Notes: generated by a model not told the origin, from the sequence alone. A stretch of DNA of 64,000 bases from Hymenobacter monticola (GCF_022811645.1 NZ_CP094534.1:1922001-1986000); one strand, 5' to 3'; counted from the first letter of the stretch, positions 28,939 to 37,396 are shown. A program made the numbers and translations.

Positions 28939-30012
28939 CTACGCCTGCGCCACCCGTTGCCGGGCCACTTCAAACAGCATGATGCCGGCGGCCACGCCCA
29001 CATTCAGGCTTTGAATTTGCCCGGTCATGGGTACTTTCAGCTTCACGTCGGCCAGGTTCAGCAGGTCGGGCGAGATGCCGTCTTCTTCCGAGCCCATGAG
29101 CACGGCCACCGGGCCGCTGAAATCGACGTCGGTGGAACCCACGGCCTCTTCGGCTTTCTCGGTACAGGCCACCACGGTGATGCCCGACTGCTGGAGGAAG
29201 CGGATGGTTTCGTGCAGGCTTACCTCGCGGCACACGGGCAGGATATTGAGCGCGCCGGCTGACGTCTTGAGGGCGTCGCCGTTTATTTGGGCGGCGCCGC
29301 GGCTGGGCACCACGATGGCTTGGACGCCCAGACATTCGGCGGTGCGGGCAATGGCGCCAAAGTTGCGCACGTCGGTGATGCGGTCGAGCAGCAGCAGGAA
29401 GGGCACTTTGCCTTCCTCAAACAGGCCGGACACGATGTTGTCGAGCGGGGCGTAGTCGATGGGCGACACGAAGGCCACGGCGCCCTGGTGGTTTTTGCGC
29501 GTCAGGTTGTCGAGCTTCTCCACGGGCACCATCTGCACCTGGATGCCGGCCTCGCGGGCGGCGGTGGAGATGTCCGTCACGAGGCTGTTTTTGGTGCCGC
29601 GCAGCAGGAAGATTTTCTCCAGCGTGCGGCCGGCGCTCAGCGCTTCCAGAATGGGGCGCAGGCCAAACAGCATGTCGATGCTGGACGCCTGGGCTGGGCG
29701 GCTTTCGTAGCGGGGCCGGTCCTGGCCGCCGCGCGGGCCGCCTTCGCTGCGCTCGCGGAAGGGCGGGCGGCTGTCGCCCCGGTCGGAGCGCGGGGCGGGG
29801 CGGTCGGCGCCGAAATCGTCGCGGTTGTCGGAGCCGCCGCGGCCGCGGGGGCGGGCGGGGCGGTCGTCAAACTCGTCGGCCCGGCGGTCGGGGCGGAACT
29901 GCTTGGGCGTCACGGGGCGGTTGGCGCCGTCGTAGAAGCGGCGGCCGGCTACCGGGCGGGCAGGGCGTTGGGGGCGTTCGGGCCGGTCAGGGCGGTCGGT
30001 GGGGTTCTCCAT
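28939..30012 (-). CDS. rlmB: 23S rRNA (guanosine-2'-O-)-methyltransferase RlmB-type, SpoU family
   Basis: A 357-aa protein. The first ~110 residues are a disordered Arg/Pro/Asp-rich tail. Then comes the SpoU substrate-binding domain (MLFGLRPILEALSAGRTLEKIFLL) and the knotted SPOUT methyltransferase domain with motifs LLLLDRITDVRNFGAIARTAE, VLMGSEEDGIS and VKLKVPMTGQIQSLNVGVAAGIMLFE. It methylates a guanosine ribose of 23S rRNA using S-adenosylmethionine. Because SpoU paralogues are hard to separate, the exact target is inferred. The ATG at 30012 lies inside the upstream GWxTD gene, a 64-base overlap that suggests coupled translation. Confidence 0.9.
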   Translation of the reverse strand: MENPTDRPDRPERPQRPARPVAGRRFYDGANRPVTPKQFRPDRRADEFDDRPARPRGRGGSDNRDDFGADRPAPRSDRGDSRPPFRERSEGGPRGGQDRPRYESRPAQASSIDMLFGLRPILEALSAGRTLEKIFLLRGTKNSLVTDISTAAREAGIQVQMVPVEKLDNLTRKNHQGAVAFVSPIDYAPLDNIVSGLFEEGKVPFLLLLDRITDVRNFGAIARTAECLGVQAIVVPSRGAAQINGDALKTSAGALNILPVCREVSLHETIRFLQQSGITVVACTEKAEEAVGSTDVDFSGPVAVLMGSEEDGISPDLLNLADVKLKVPMTGQIQSLNVGVAAGIMLFEVARQRVAQA

Positions 30013-31244
30013 TTTTCAACGGCGGCATACCAGGGCAGTTCGTACTCGGGTCGGCGCACCAATTCGTAGTAATCAGGGGCAAAGGTACTCGGCCGGGACC
30101 GGAAGCTGTAAGTTATGGAGCCGCCGTCGATGTTGCCGTCGGGATAGTACCACCGTTCTTCGCCGTCGGGCAGGCGGCGCACGCTGGGCGGCGGCCCCAG
30201 CACCACGTACAGCAGGCCTCTATCGGTGAGCCAGCCGGCCTTATGAGCGGCAAATAGTTCGTTGGCCGCCATCACACGGCCGTAGTAGCGGCGGATGAGG
30301 TCTTTGCCAAGCTGCTGGTCGCCCCGCGCGATGTCGAGCCAGAACTTATCGACGGCGCGCTTGGGGTTGGGCGCGTCAGTCAGCTTCTGGCGCTCCTGGC
30401 TGGTGGTGAGGTAGCGCAGGGTCTCGATGAGCTCGGCGGCGGTGGTGAGCTCGGGGTAGAGGTTGGGGGCCACCAGCACGGCCAGCACGGGCGGCCGGGT
30501 GCTAAGCGGGCCCACGCGCAGGGCGTACAGGCCGGGTTCCGGGAAGCGCAGGGGCTGGCCGGGGCGGAAGGCAGCCGAGTCGAGCACGGGCAGGGTGCGC
30601 GGGCCGGCGGGCATGGCGGCCGGGTTGGTCATGGGCGGCAGGGCGGGGGTGGGCGTCACGGCGTAGCGCTTCCAGCGCACGGGCTGGTAGAGGCCGAAGC
30701 AGTCGACCCCAAACGACTCGCCGGCCTGCACGTAGCGCCGCAGCAGGGGCTGGCCCACCGAATCGACGAGAACGAAGGGGCGGGCCAGCACGGCCTCGGT
30801 GAGGCGTAGCCAGGCTGTGGTGGTGGGCTCCTGGTAGTCTTCCTTGGCATCGGGCGGGGCGGTGCTAAGCTGCAGCACGGTGCCCGCGGGCAGGCGCGCC
30901 GCGGCCACGCAGAAGCTCAGGCGCACGCCGTCGGGGAAGGGGATGGGGTGCTGGCGGCGGCGCGGCACGCTGTCCTGCCACAGGGGCGCGCGGGCTTCGT
31001 AGCCGGGCCAGGCCACGAGGCGCAGGGCGTGGCCGGGGCCCAGGCGGGCAGGCGGGGGCAGGCGCAGGTAGAGGCGCAGGCTGTCGCCCTCGCGGCGGGT
31101 GTCCACGTCGAGGCGGGCCACGTCGCGGTAGAGGCCGGCGAAGTCGGGGCGCGGGGCCTGGGGGCGGCGGGCCACCGTGGCCGCCAGCGTGACCCAGAGC
31201 AGCAAACCCAGGAGGTTGAGGCCGGAAATGCGTTTTAAAGTCAT
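29949..31244 (-). CDS. GWxTD domain-containing protein
   Basis: A 431-aa protein with a hydrophobic N-terminal segment (LNLLGLLLWVTLAATVA) as signal or anchor, a beta-rich middle, and a C-terminal GWxTD domain: FWLDIARGDQQLGKDLIRRYYGRVMAANELF followed by the namesake AGWLTDRGLLYVVLGPP. GWxTD proteins are secreted or periplasmic proteins common in Bacteroidota and Acidobacteria; their function is not established. The ATG at 31244 (TLKRISGLN) is chosen over one 43 codons upstream. It overlaps rlmB by 64 bases. Confidence 0.87.
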   Translation of the reverse strand: MTLKRISGLNLLGLLLWVTLAATVARRPQAPRPDFAGLYRDVARLDVDTRREGDSLRLYLRLPPPARLGPGHALRLVAWPGYEARAPLWQDSVPRRRQHPIPFPDGVRLSFCVAAARLPAGTVLQLSTAPPDAKEDYQEPTTTAWLRLTEAVLARPFVLVDSVGQPLLRRYVQAGESFGVDCFGLYQPVRWKRYAVTPTPALPPMTNPAAMPAGPRTLPVLDSAAFRPGQPLRFPEPGLYALRVGPLSTRPPVLAVLVAPNLYPELTTAAELIETLRYLTTSQERQKLTDAPNPKRAVDKFWLDIARGDQQLGKDLIRRYYGRVMAANELFAAHKAGWLTDRGLLYVVLGPPPSVRRLPDGEERWYYPDGNIDGGSITYSFRSRPSTFAPDYYELVRRPEYELPWYAAVEKWRTPPTALTGPNAPNALPAR

Positions 31245-31517
31245 GAGGGGGAAGGAAGGCCCGATGAAGGTAGCCAATCTAGCGGGCAAACGCCGCCGGG
31301 CAGCCATTGTTGCGGCCGGAAAGTCCTTTTCTGCGCCGTGCGAATGCGCCGTAACAACCGAGTAAATCATCAAGCACCACTGCTAAAATCAGCTTTGCAG
31401 TGATTCTAAATGTCTGATTTGTATGAATGTTTATTTGCTTATCCCCAACGACCCGCTTACGTTTGAGCAGTGCCCACTTGGCACCTGCGGTACCCCGGAT
31501 TCTAACCTTCCCCAGCC

Positions 31518-32078
31518 ATGAAAAAACAATGCTTACTCCTTGCCCTGCCTGCCTTCTTGCTGGCCGTAGGCTGCAAAAAAGACGACCCCAACGATGGCTT
31601 GCCCCCGGCCACGCAGGAGGGCAAGAACACAGGCGGCTGCTTCGTCAACGGCGAGCGGTTCATCGCCACCGAAACGCCGGGTAATATCCTGACCAACCCC
31701 ATTCCTCCTTTAGGAGGTGGCTTTGCGTTTGACAGCGTCTACTATGTTACACTGAAAGGGATGTACCAAGGGCAACGGGCTACCTTGATGCTCTTTCTAA
31801 GGCGTCGTATAACTGGCACTTACCAGTTCAATCAAAATACACCTTATTTCCCTCAGGCAGTTTCATCGCAAGTGTTGAATCACGCGACACTCACGACTGC
31901 TGGCTCAAGCGGCGAAACATACGGTACTAGCGCCCAACACACAGGCCAAGTTGTACTGACTAGAATGGATTATCAAGCAGGTATCTCGGCCGGCACTTTC
32001 GATTTCACAGCGGCCAGCACCTTCGACCCGAGCAAAACCGTCACCGTCACCAAAGGCCGCTTCGACCGCAAGCAGTAG
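31518..32078 (+). CDS. small lipoprotein, DUF6252-like
   Basis: A 186-aa product with a lipobox LLAVGCKKD and a beta-rich body (GGCFVNGERFIATE, FDSVYYVTLKGMYQGQRATLMLFL, GTYQFNQNTPYF, VVLTRMDYQAGISAGTFDF, KTVTVTKGRFD). The pattern of a short-chain beta-sandwich with a closing TxGRFD strand matches Bacteroidota DUF6252-type lipoproteins of unknown function. It is less GC-rich than its neighbours. A weak terminator follows. Confidence 0.75.
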   Translation: MKKQCLLLALPAFLLAVGCKKDDPNDGLPPATQEGKNTGGCFVNGERFIATETPGNILTNPIPPLGGGFAFDSVYYVTLKGMYQGQRATLMLFLRRRITGTYQFNQNTPYFPQAVSSQVLNHATLTTAGSSGETYGTSAQHTGQVVLTRMDYQAGISAGTFDFTAASTFDPSKTVTVTKGRFDRKQ

Positions 32079-32098
32079 CCAGAATGACCTTTAGCCGC

Positions 32099-32130
32099 AG
32101 CCGCCCGACGTGCGTTGGGGCGGCTCTTTT
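32099..32130 (+). terminator. probable intrinsic terminator after the DUF6252-like gene
   Basis: Stem AGCCGCCC (32099-32106) with GGGCGGCT (32118-32125), followed by CTTTTAT, 20 bases after the stop codon. Confidence 0.65.
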
Positions 32131-32265
32131 ATGCGCAATTCACGCTGTCGGCAAAGCACCCCAACCCGCCCCTTGTAAGCCCAACTTTTCCCGCTACTTT
32201 GCCCCGGCATTGGCCGGCGCGTGCCGGCTGAAAATCATTTCCTTACTCATTTCATTGTTTACCCC

Positions 32266-32972
32266 ATGAAAGACTACCAGACCGACAAGTACGAGAACTT
32301 TTTCCTCCACCTGAAGGTGAGCCACGAGGGCCTGGTGAAGTTCGCCGATTTCACGGCCACGGCCGTGGCCGCGCCGGGCACCGATGCCCTCATTGCCGGC
32401 CACGGCGCGGCCCTGACCACCGCCGTGGCCGGCCTGCGCACCGAACTGGTGACGCGCAAGGGCCAGGGCGGCGGCAGCCAAACCAGCACCGGGGCCGAGG
32501 GCACGGCCTACGCCGCGTTCAAAACCTTCGTGCAGGCCACCGACAAGAAGGTGCTGGCCGGCTACCACTACGACCACCCCGCCGAGCGCAGCACCTACTA
32601 CCCCGACGGCCTGGGCGGCCTCACCGATGCCCCGTGAAGGAGCGCCTCACCCGCCTCACGGCCTACACCGAGGCCCTCGAAGCCAGCCCCGACGCCGCCG
32701 TGAAGGCCCAGGGCACCCCGGCCCGCGCCCTGCTCAAAAAGTACGAGAAAGCCAGCACCGCCAAAACCCAGGCCCGCACCGCCCTGCAAGGCACCCTCGA
32801 CGAGCTGGGCCCCGCCGCTGTGGCGGTGGCCGAGGCCCTGTGGGACGTGCACCTCGCCGCCCTCTACGCCCACCGCCGCCAGCCCCTCACAGCCCGCAAG
32901 TACTTCGACTACGCCAGCCTGCCCAACCGGGTGTATCCCAAAAAGCAAACCGCCGCTGCCAAAACGGCCTGA
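32266..32972 (+). pseudogene. hypothetical helical protein split by a one-base frameshift
   Basis: Two frames join: 32266-32637 (123 codons plus stop, MKDYQTDKYENFFLHLKVSHEG to GGLTDAP) and 32634-32972 (VKERLTRLTAYTEAL to AAAKTA). The switch is at a CCCC run (about 32630-32633): one extra C would give a continuous product of about 235 aa reading TDAPVKERL. Both halves have matching composition, helix-rich and Ala/Lys-rich, so they were probably one gene. A GTG at 32634 overlapping the TGA (GTGA) could alternatively permit translation of the second part as a separate gene. I do not recognise the family. Frameshift, coupling and sequencing error are all possible. Confidence 0.65.
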
Positions 32973-32982
32973 GTTGCCCACA

Positions 32983-33150
32983 ATAGGCCCGGCAGTGCTG
33001 CCCGGTGCTTAGCGGACTTCCGGAATAGGCCCGGCAGTGCTGCCCGGTGCGTGTCGGGTAGCCGAAATGAGTAAGGCAGCGCTGCCGGGTGCTTGGCGAA
33101 TAGCCGGAATGAGTATGGCAGCGCTGCAGGGTACTGGGCGGCCTGCCGGC
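32983..33150. repeat. tandem repeat, four copies of a 42-bp unit
   Basis: Units at 32983-33024, 33025-33066, 33067-33108 and 33109-33150 share the core GGCAG(T/C)GCTGCC, itself a palindrome, and end near CCGGA. The core appears once more at 33158-33170 before the REP cluster. The units are diverged but exactly equal in length. Confidence 0.85.
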
Positions 33151-33170
33151 GCGCACCCGGCAGCGCTGCC

Positions 33171-33280
33171 GTAGCACGGTAGTAGCGCGAACTTTGTAGT
33201 TCGCGTGCCCCGCGCCGTTCGCATATCGTTCGATTATCGTTCAGCCACGCGAACTACAAAGTTCGCGCTACTACCGTGCT
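33171..33280. repeat. REP cluster upstream of the RAYT gene
   Basis: Arms 33171-33208 and 33249-33280 are inverted copies of TAGTAGCGCGAACTTTGTAG-type units, each with an internal palindrome CGCGAACTTTGTAGTTCGCG. The spacer CCCCGCGCCGTTCGCATATC is repeated in reverse complement in the downstream cluster. A further half unit (GCTACTACCG) touches the RAYT start. Confidence 0.92.
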
Positions 33281-33300
33281 GCTAGCACGCTACTACCGCC

Positions 33301-33894
33301 ATGAAAAACCCGGCTTACTACGAGCGCAACCTGCCGCATCGCCTTCCGCCGGGGGCCGCCGTATTCCTCACGTTTCGCTTGGCCGACTCGCTGCCCGGCT
33401 AGGTGCTGACACGCTTGCAGATGCAATTCAGCGCGAAAGAAACCGAGAGCGCCGAAAGCAGCTATGCCCAGCAGCGCCGCTATTTTGGCCGGTTTGACGC
33501 GCTGCTGGACCAAGCCGTTCAGGGCCCCACGTGGCTGCGGCAGCCCTTGGTGGCGGAGCTGGTGGGGGCCTCCCTGCGCTACTGCCACGGCAAGGCGTAC
33601 CAACTGGTATGCCATTGCCTCATGCCGAACCACGTCCACGCGGTGGTTTTGCTGCTCGATGAAGCCGTACCCCTGGCCGAAACCCTGCAACGCCTGAAAG
33701 GATACACTGCCCTGCACGCCAACCGGCTACTGGGCCGCACCGGCCAGTTCTGGCAGCGCGAAACCTACGACCACATCATTCGCAGTTCAGAAGAAATGGC
33801 CCGCGTCATTGCCTACGTGGTAAACAACCCGGTGAAAGCGGGCCTGGTCGAGAGTTGGGAGCAGTGGCCCTACACGTACTGGCCCGAAGAGTAG
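33301..33894 (+). pseudogene. REP-associated tyrosine transposase (RAYT), interrupted by one stop codon
   Basis: One frame of 198 codons from ATG 33301 to TAG 33892-33894, broken by a single TAG at 33400-33402 after residue 33 (LADSLPG). The rest is a clear Y1/HUH transposase of the REP-associated type: the metal-binding His pair in CLMPNHVHAVVLL, FWQRETYDHIIR and the catalytic tyrosine region VIAYVVNNPVKAGL. These enzymes cut and rejoin single-stranded REP hairpins. REP clusters of matching sequence lie on both sides, and the gene's stop codon is the first part of the downstream REP. A start at GTG 33403 would give a 163-aa protein missing the N-terminal strand, so it is probably inactive. 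Confidence 0.88.
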
Positions 33895-34008
33895 CACGGT
33901 AGTAGCGCGGTAGTAGCGCGAACTTTGTGGTTCGCGTGGCTGAACTATAAGCGAACGATATGCGAACGGCGCGGGGCACACGAACTACAAAGTTCGCGCT
34001 ACTACGTA
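33891..34008. repeat. REP cluster downstream of the RAYT gene, mirror image of the upstream one
   Basis: Left part GTAGCACGGTAGTAGCGCGG (33891 on) runs into a REP unit to 33940, and the right part CGAACTACAAAGTTCGCG runs to 34008. Its spacer (GTGGCTGAACTATAAGCGAA...GGCGCGGGGCAC) is the reverse complement of the upstream spacer, so the two clusters are inverted relative to each other. A short direct duplication GTAGTAGCGCG is present at its left end. Confidence 0.92.
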
Positions 34009-34015
34009 CCACGAA

Positions 34016-34048
34016 AAAGGCCGGCCCGCACTGCGCGAACCGGCCTTT
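34016..34048 (-). terminator. intrinsic terminator downstream of the DUF2723 gene
   Basis: Stem AAAGGCCGG (34016-34024) with CCGGCCTTT (34040-34048), 22 bases past the minus-strand stop, preceded on the plus strand by an A run that becomes the T tail. Confidence 0.8.
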
Positions 34049-34069
34049 ACTCATTCACTCATTCACCGC

Positions 34070-37000
34070 CTACCGCGGGTAGTACTGGCTCATAAGCGTG
34101 TAGGCCTTCTCGGCGCGGGCCTTGTCGCCGGCCGCGTCGGCGGCGCGGTACACGCTTTGCAGGCCCAGCAGGTAGCCGCGCATGTCGTCTTCGAAGAGGC
34201 TGCCGTCGGGCTTGGTGCTGTAGTAGGCCAACATTTGCTCCGAGCGGCGCGTCATGGTGTCGAGCAGGTCGTCGGCCTTCTTCTTCTCGCCGCCGGCTAC
34301 CAGGGCGGGCACCAGCTGCGGCGAGTAGTAGTCGTAGGGAATGGCCGCGTCGGGCATCAGGGCCAGGCACTTGTCGGCTACCTCCTTGGCTTTGGCGGTG
34401 TTGCCATCGGCCAGGTATGCGTTGGCCAGGCGGGCGAATTTGTCGCGGTAGTTGGCCGGGAAGCGCAGGTTGTTCTCGTCGTAGAAGATGCTGGCGTCGG
34501 TCAGGCCGCGGTAGCTGAACTGCTTCATCAGGCGGTCGTAGGTCAGGTCTTTCTCCACGTAGCCCTCATCGGCGCCGCGCGGGTCGTAGTTCGGGTCTTT
34601 CAGCGGCAGCAGGCGGTAGGCCATGCCCTCCAGCTGAAAGTAGGGCTGCAGGTTCATGTAGTCCTGCGGGGCCACGGTGCTGCTGAAGTAGATGGGCCGC
34701 TGCCAGTTGTTGGTGGCAATCATGTCGAGAATCACCAGGTTCTTCTTCTCGATGGCGCGCTTGCCCATGCTCCATTCCATTTGGCCCACCAGCTGCTTCT
34801 CCCGGTCTTTGGGGATGATGCCCAGGCGTTTCACCGCCGCCGTATCGATGGGCAGGAAGAAGTTGGGAGTGGGGAACGAGTTCATGCTCGGGCCGCCCTC
34901 CTGGTACTGCACCTGCAGCAGCGGGTTGTTGGAGGCGATGAGCTGCAGAAACTGCTTCAGGTTCACGCTCTGCACGGCCGGGTTGGCGGCGTAGGGCAGC
35001 ATGTCGTTGGTGCCCTGGGCGTAGGCCTCCGGCCCCATGCTGATGGGGAAGGGCTGCGACTTGTAGGCGCGGCGCTTCATCTGGGCAATGTACCAGTCGG
35101 TGTTCAGGTACGAGAGCACGGCCACGCGCACGTCGGTGCGCACGCCCTCCACCTCCTGGGCGTACCACAGCGGGAAGGTATCGTTGTCGCCGTTGGTGAA
35201 CAGGATGGCGTTCGGGGCGCAGGAGTTCAGCAGGTTCTTGGCCGAATCCACCGAGTTGTAGCGGTCGGAACGGTCGTGGTCGTCCCAGCCCTGCGCCGCC
35301 ATGATGCCCGGAATGAGCAGGCCCGCCGCCAGGGCCAGACCGGCGCGCAGCCCGTCGTTTTTTACCACCTTGCCAAACAGCTCGGCCAGCCCCAGCACCC
35401 CGAGGCCTATCCAAATGCAGAAGGCAAACGTGGCCCCCGTGAAGGTGTAGTCCCGCTCGCGCGGCTCGCGCGGCGGCTGGTTGAGGTAGAACACGATGGC
35501 CAGGCCGGTCATGATGAAGAGCAGGCCCGTCACCCAGGCGTCCTTGCTGTCGCGGCGGCTCTGGAAAAACAGCCCGATGAGGCCCAGGATGAGCGGCAGC
35601 GCCAGGAAGTTGTTGTGCGCCGGGCTCTCGCCGATGCGAGCTGGCAGTGTGCCCTTGCCCGGGCTAAACGGCGTGACCACGCCCGCCTGCTGAATGTCGG
35701 ACTCGCGGCCCACGAAGTTCCACATGAAGTAGCGCCAGAACATGTGCCCCATCTGGTAACGGAACAGGAAGCCCAGGTTCTGGCCCATGGTGGGCTTCAC
35801 GCCGTCCTGGATATCCACCCACTTCTTGTAGTGGGCAATCTGGTCGGGCTCGTAGCTGTAGAGGCGCGGAATCAGCATCTTGTCCTCGTCGGCGTAGGTG
35901 TACTCGGGCTGCGGGGGCAGCTCCTTGTACTTGCCGGTCTTGGCGTCACGGGCGTAGCGGGGCGCGCCCGGCTCCGAGCCGTTGGGCTGGGCGTTGAACT
36001 GCGGGCCGTAGAGCAGCGGGCGCGAGCCGTACTGCTCCCGCTTGAGGTAGCTCACGAAGGAGAGCACATCCTCGGGGTCGTTTTCGTTGATAGTGGGCTT
36101 AAACGAGCTGCGAATCGGCACAATCAGGTAGGACGAGTACCCAATCAGAATGAACACGAAGCAGAGCATCGACGTGTTCAGCAGCTGGCTGCGGCGCTGG
36201 TAGGAGAGGCGGAAGCCAAACCAAATCAGCCCGATAAACACAATCAGGAAGATGAACAAACCCGAGTTGAAGGGCAGGCCGATGGTGTTCACGAAGAACA
36301 CCTCGAAGCTGCCCGCCAGCGTGGGCAGGCCCGGGATAATGCCCACCAGAATGGACCCCACGATAATCATGCTCACCACCATCACGATGATGCCGCCCGT
36401 GAACGACGGGTTGGCCGTGCGGCGGTAGTAGTAGATGAAGCCCAGCGCGGGCAGCGTCAGCAGGTTCAGCAAGTGAACGCCGATGCTGAGGCCGATGACG
36501 TAGGCAATGAGCACAATCCACTTGTCGGAATCGGGCTCGTCGGCGTGGCCTTCCCACTTCAGCATCAGCCACACCACGGCCGCCGTGCACAGCGCCGACA
36601 TGGCGTAAACTTCCCCTTCCACCGCGTTGAACCAGAACGAATCGGAGAAGGCAAAGGCCAGCGCGCCCACCACGCCCGCGCTCAGAATGAGGAAGCTCTG
36701 GCCTTGGCTGGGCTCAATGCTTTCGGCCTTGAGGTTGCTGTTGCCCACGGCCTCGCGCAGCACCAGCTTGCGGGCCATGCGGGTGATAATCCAGAACAAA
36801 AACAGCACGGTAAAGGCGCTGCTCAACCCCGACAGGGCGTTGATGAGCACGGCCACCTTGGTCACGTCTCCAAACGAGAACAGCGAGAACAAGCGACCCA
36901 GCAGCAGGAACGTGGGCGCCCCCGGAGGGTGCGGCACCAGCAGCTTGAAGGAGCAGGCAATGAACTCGCCGCAGTCCCAGAACGAGGCCGTGGGCTCCAG

Positions 37001-37078
37001 GGTGAGCAGGTAGGTGACGGCGGCAATGGCAAAAACCAGCCAGCCCACGAGGTTATTCAGGCTTTTAAAAGAACGCAT
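34070..37078 (-). CDS. DUF2723 (TMEM260-like) multispanning membrane protein, probable protein O-mannosyltransferase-like
   Basis: A 1002-aa protein. The first ~600 residues hold about a dozen membrane spans and begin with the DUF2723 signature: LTLEPTASFWDCGEFIACSFKLLVPHPPGAP. The Asp-Cys-Gly-Glu in the first loop is the family's likely catalytic site. The C-terminal ~400 residues are a soluble, probably periplasmic part with TPR-like helices near the end (FARLANAYLADGNTAKAKEVADKCLAL). Related to GT-C glycosyltransferases and to eukaryotic TMEM260; Bacteroidota have abundant O-glycosylation, but the substrate here is inferred. The ATG at 37078 (RSFKSLNN) is chosen over one 15 codons upstream. 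It has a long leader containing an inverted repeat. Confidence 0.88.
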   Translation of the reverse strand: MRSFKSLNNLVGWLVFAIAAVTYLLTLEPTASFWDCGEFIACSFKLLVPHPPGAPTFLLLGRLFSLFSFGDVTKVAVLINALSGLSSAFTVLFLFWIITRMARKLVLREAVGNSNLKAESIEPSQGQSFLILSAGVVGALAFAFSDSFWFNAVEGEVYAMSALCTAAVVWLMLKWEGHADEPDSDKWIVLIAYVIGLSIGVHLLNLLTLPALGFIYYYRRTANPSFTGGIIVMVVSMIIVGSILVGIIPGLPTLAGSFEVFFVNTIGLPFNSGLFIFLIVFIGLIWFGFRLSYQRRSQLLNTSMLCFVFILIGYSSYLIVPIRSSFKPTINENDPEDVLSFVSYLKREQYGSRPLLYGPQFNAQPNGSEPGAPRYARDAKTGKYKELPPQPEYTYADEDKMLIPRLYSYEPDQIAHYKKWVDIQDGVKPTMGQNLGFLFRYQMGHMFWRYFMWNFVGRESDIQQAGVVTPFSPGKGTLPARIGESPAHNNFLALPLILGLIGLFFQSRRDSKDAWVTGLLFIMTGLAIVFYLNQPPREPRERDYTFTGATFAFCIWIGLGVLGLAELFGKVVKNDGLRAGLALAAGLLIPGIMAAQGWDDHDRSDRYNSVDSAKNLLNSCAPNAILFTNGDNDTFPLWYAQEVEGVRTDVRVAVLSYLNTDWYIAQMKRRAYKSQPFPISMGPEAYAQGTNDMLPYAANPAVQSVNLKQFLQLIASNNPLLQVQYQEGGPSMNSFPTPNFFLPIDTAAVKRLGIIPKDREKQLVGQMEWSMGKRAIEKKNLVILDMIATNNWQRPIYFSSTVAPQDYMNLQPYFQLEGMAYRLLPLKDPNYDPRGADEGYVEKDLTYDRLMKQFSYRGLTDASIFYDENNLRFPANYRDKFARLANAYLADGNTAKAKEVADKCLALMPDAAIPYDYYSPQLVPALVAGGEKKKADDLLDTMTRRSEQMLAYYSTKPDGSLFEDDMRGYLLGLQSVYRAADAAGDKARAEKAYTLMSQYYPR

Positions 37079-37159
37079 ACAATCGAATGAGGCACGCAAC
37101 GCCGGCCGTCGGCAGCAAGCCACGACCGGAAAAAGGGTAGGGATTTAATATGGAGCAGC

Positions 37160-37259
37160 ACGTCATGCAGAGCGCAGCGAAGCATCTTGCCCGCAGTCAC
37201 CATCCAATCAGCAGAATTGCTTGCGCAGTAAAGATGCTGCGCTGCGCTCCGCATGACGT
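37160..37259. repeat. inverted repeat (ACGTCATGC...GCATGACGT family), second copy
   Basis: Arms 37160-37188 and 37231-37259 pair with few mismatches. It shares the outer ACGTCATGC and GAGCGCAGC parts with the copy at 16894-17000 but has a different interior. It would lie in the leader of the DUF2723 transcript if the element at 37282 is the promoter. Confidence 0.88.
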
Positions 37260-37281
37260 TCTAGGGTATTCACTTAAAGGG

Positions 37282-37289
37282 CAAAAGTA
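37282..37289 (-). promoter_or_regulatory. candidate -7 element (TACTTTTG on minus strand) for the DUF2723 gene
   Basis: CAAAAGTA on the plus strand reads TACTTTTG on the minus strand, a match to TAnnTTTG. It would give a leader of about 200 bases. No -33 box at the expected spacing. Confidence 0.35.
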
Positions 37290-37346
37290 GGCAACACGAG
37301 GTTGCACTTGGCACGAATCCGGGAACCGATTCAGCCCAGAAACACA

Positions 37347-37369
37347 AAAAGCAGCCATTGGCTGCTTTT
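37347..37369 (-). terminator. intrinsic terminator downstream of the cupredoxin gene
   Basis: Stem AAAAGCAGCC with GGCTGCTTTT around ATT, 27 bases past the stop of the minus-strand gene. Confidence 0.85.
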
Positions 37370-37396
37370 CGGTTCTCGATTTCAGCAAGGAAACCG

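Larger units (their letters stand above)
37079..37396. other. intergenic region with repeat, candidate promoter and terminator
   Basis: This 318-base gap upstream of the DUF2723 gene contains the inverted repeat at 37160-37259, a -7-like element read on the minus strand at 37282-37289 and the terminator of the cupredoxin gene at 37347-37369. No coding sequence is seen. Confidence 0.7.

Noticed and set aside
32983..33170. Regularly spaced repeats as a possible CRISPR array
   Set aside because: Units are directly adjacent with no unique spacers between them, they diverge from each other, and no cas genes are in the window.
33301..33894. Stop codons at 17910, 18159 and 33400 as evidence for an altered genetic code
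   Set aside because: Three different stop codons are involved and all other genes end normally with TAA, TAG or TGA, so reassignment is unlikely.
34157..37090. 977-codon open frame opposite the DUF2723 gene
   Set aside because: It is a compositional shadow of a GC-rich gene on the other strand; the translation is Val/His/Gln-rich without domains, while the minus strand gives a clear membrane protein.
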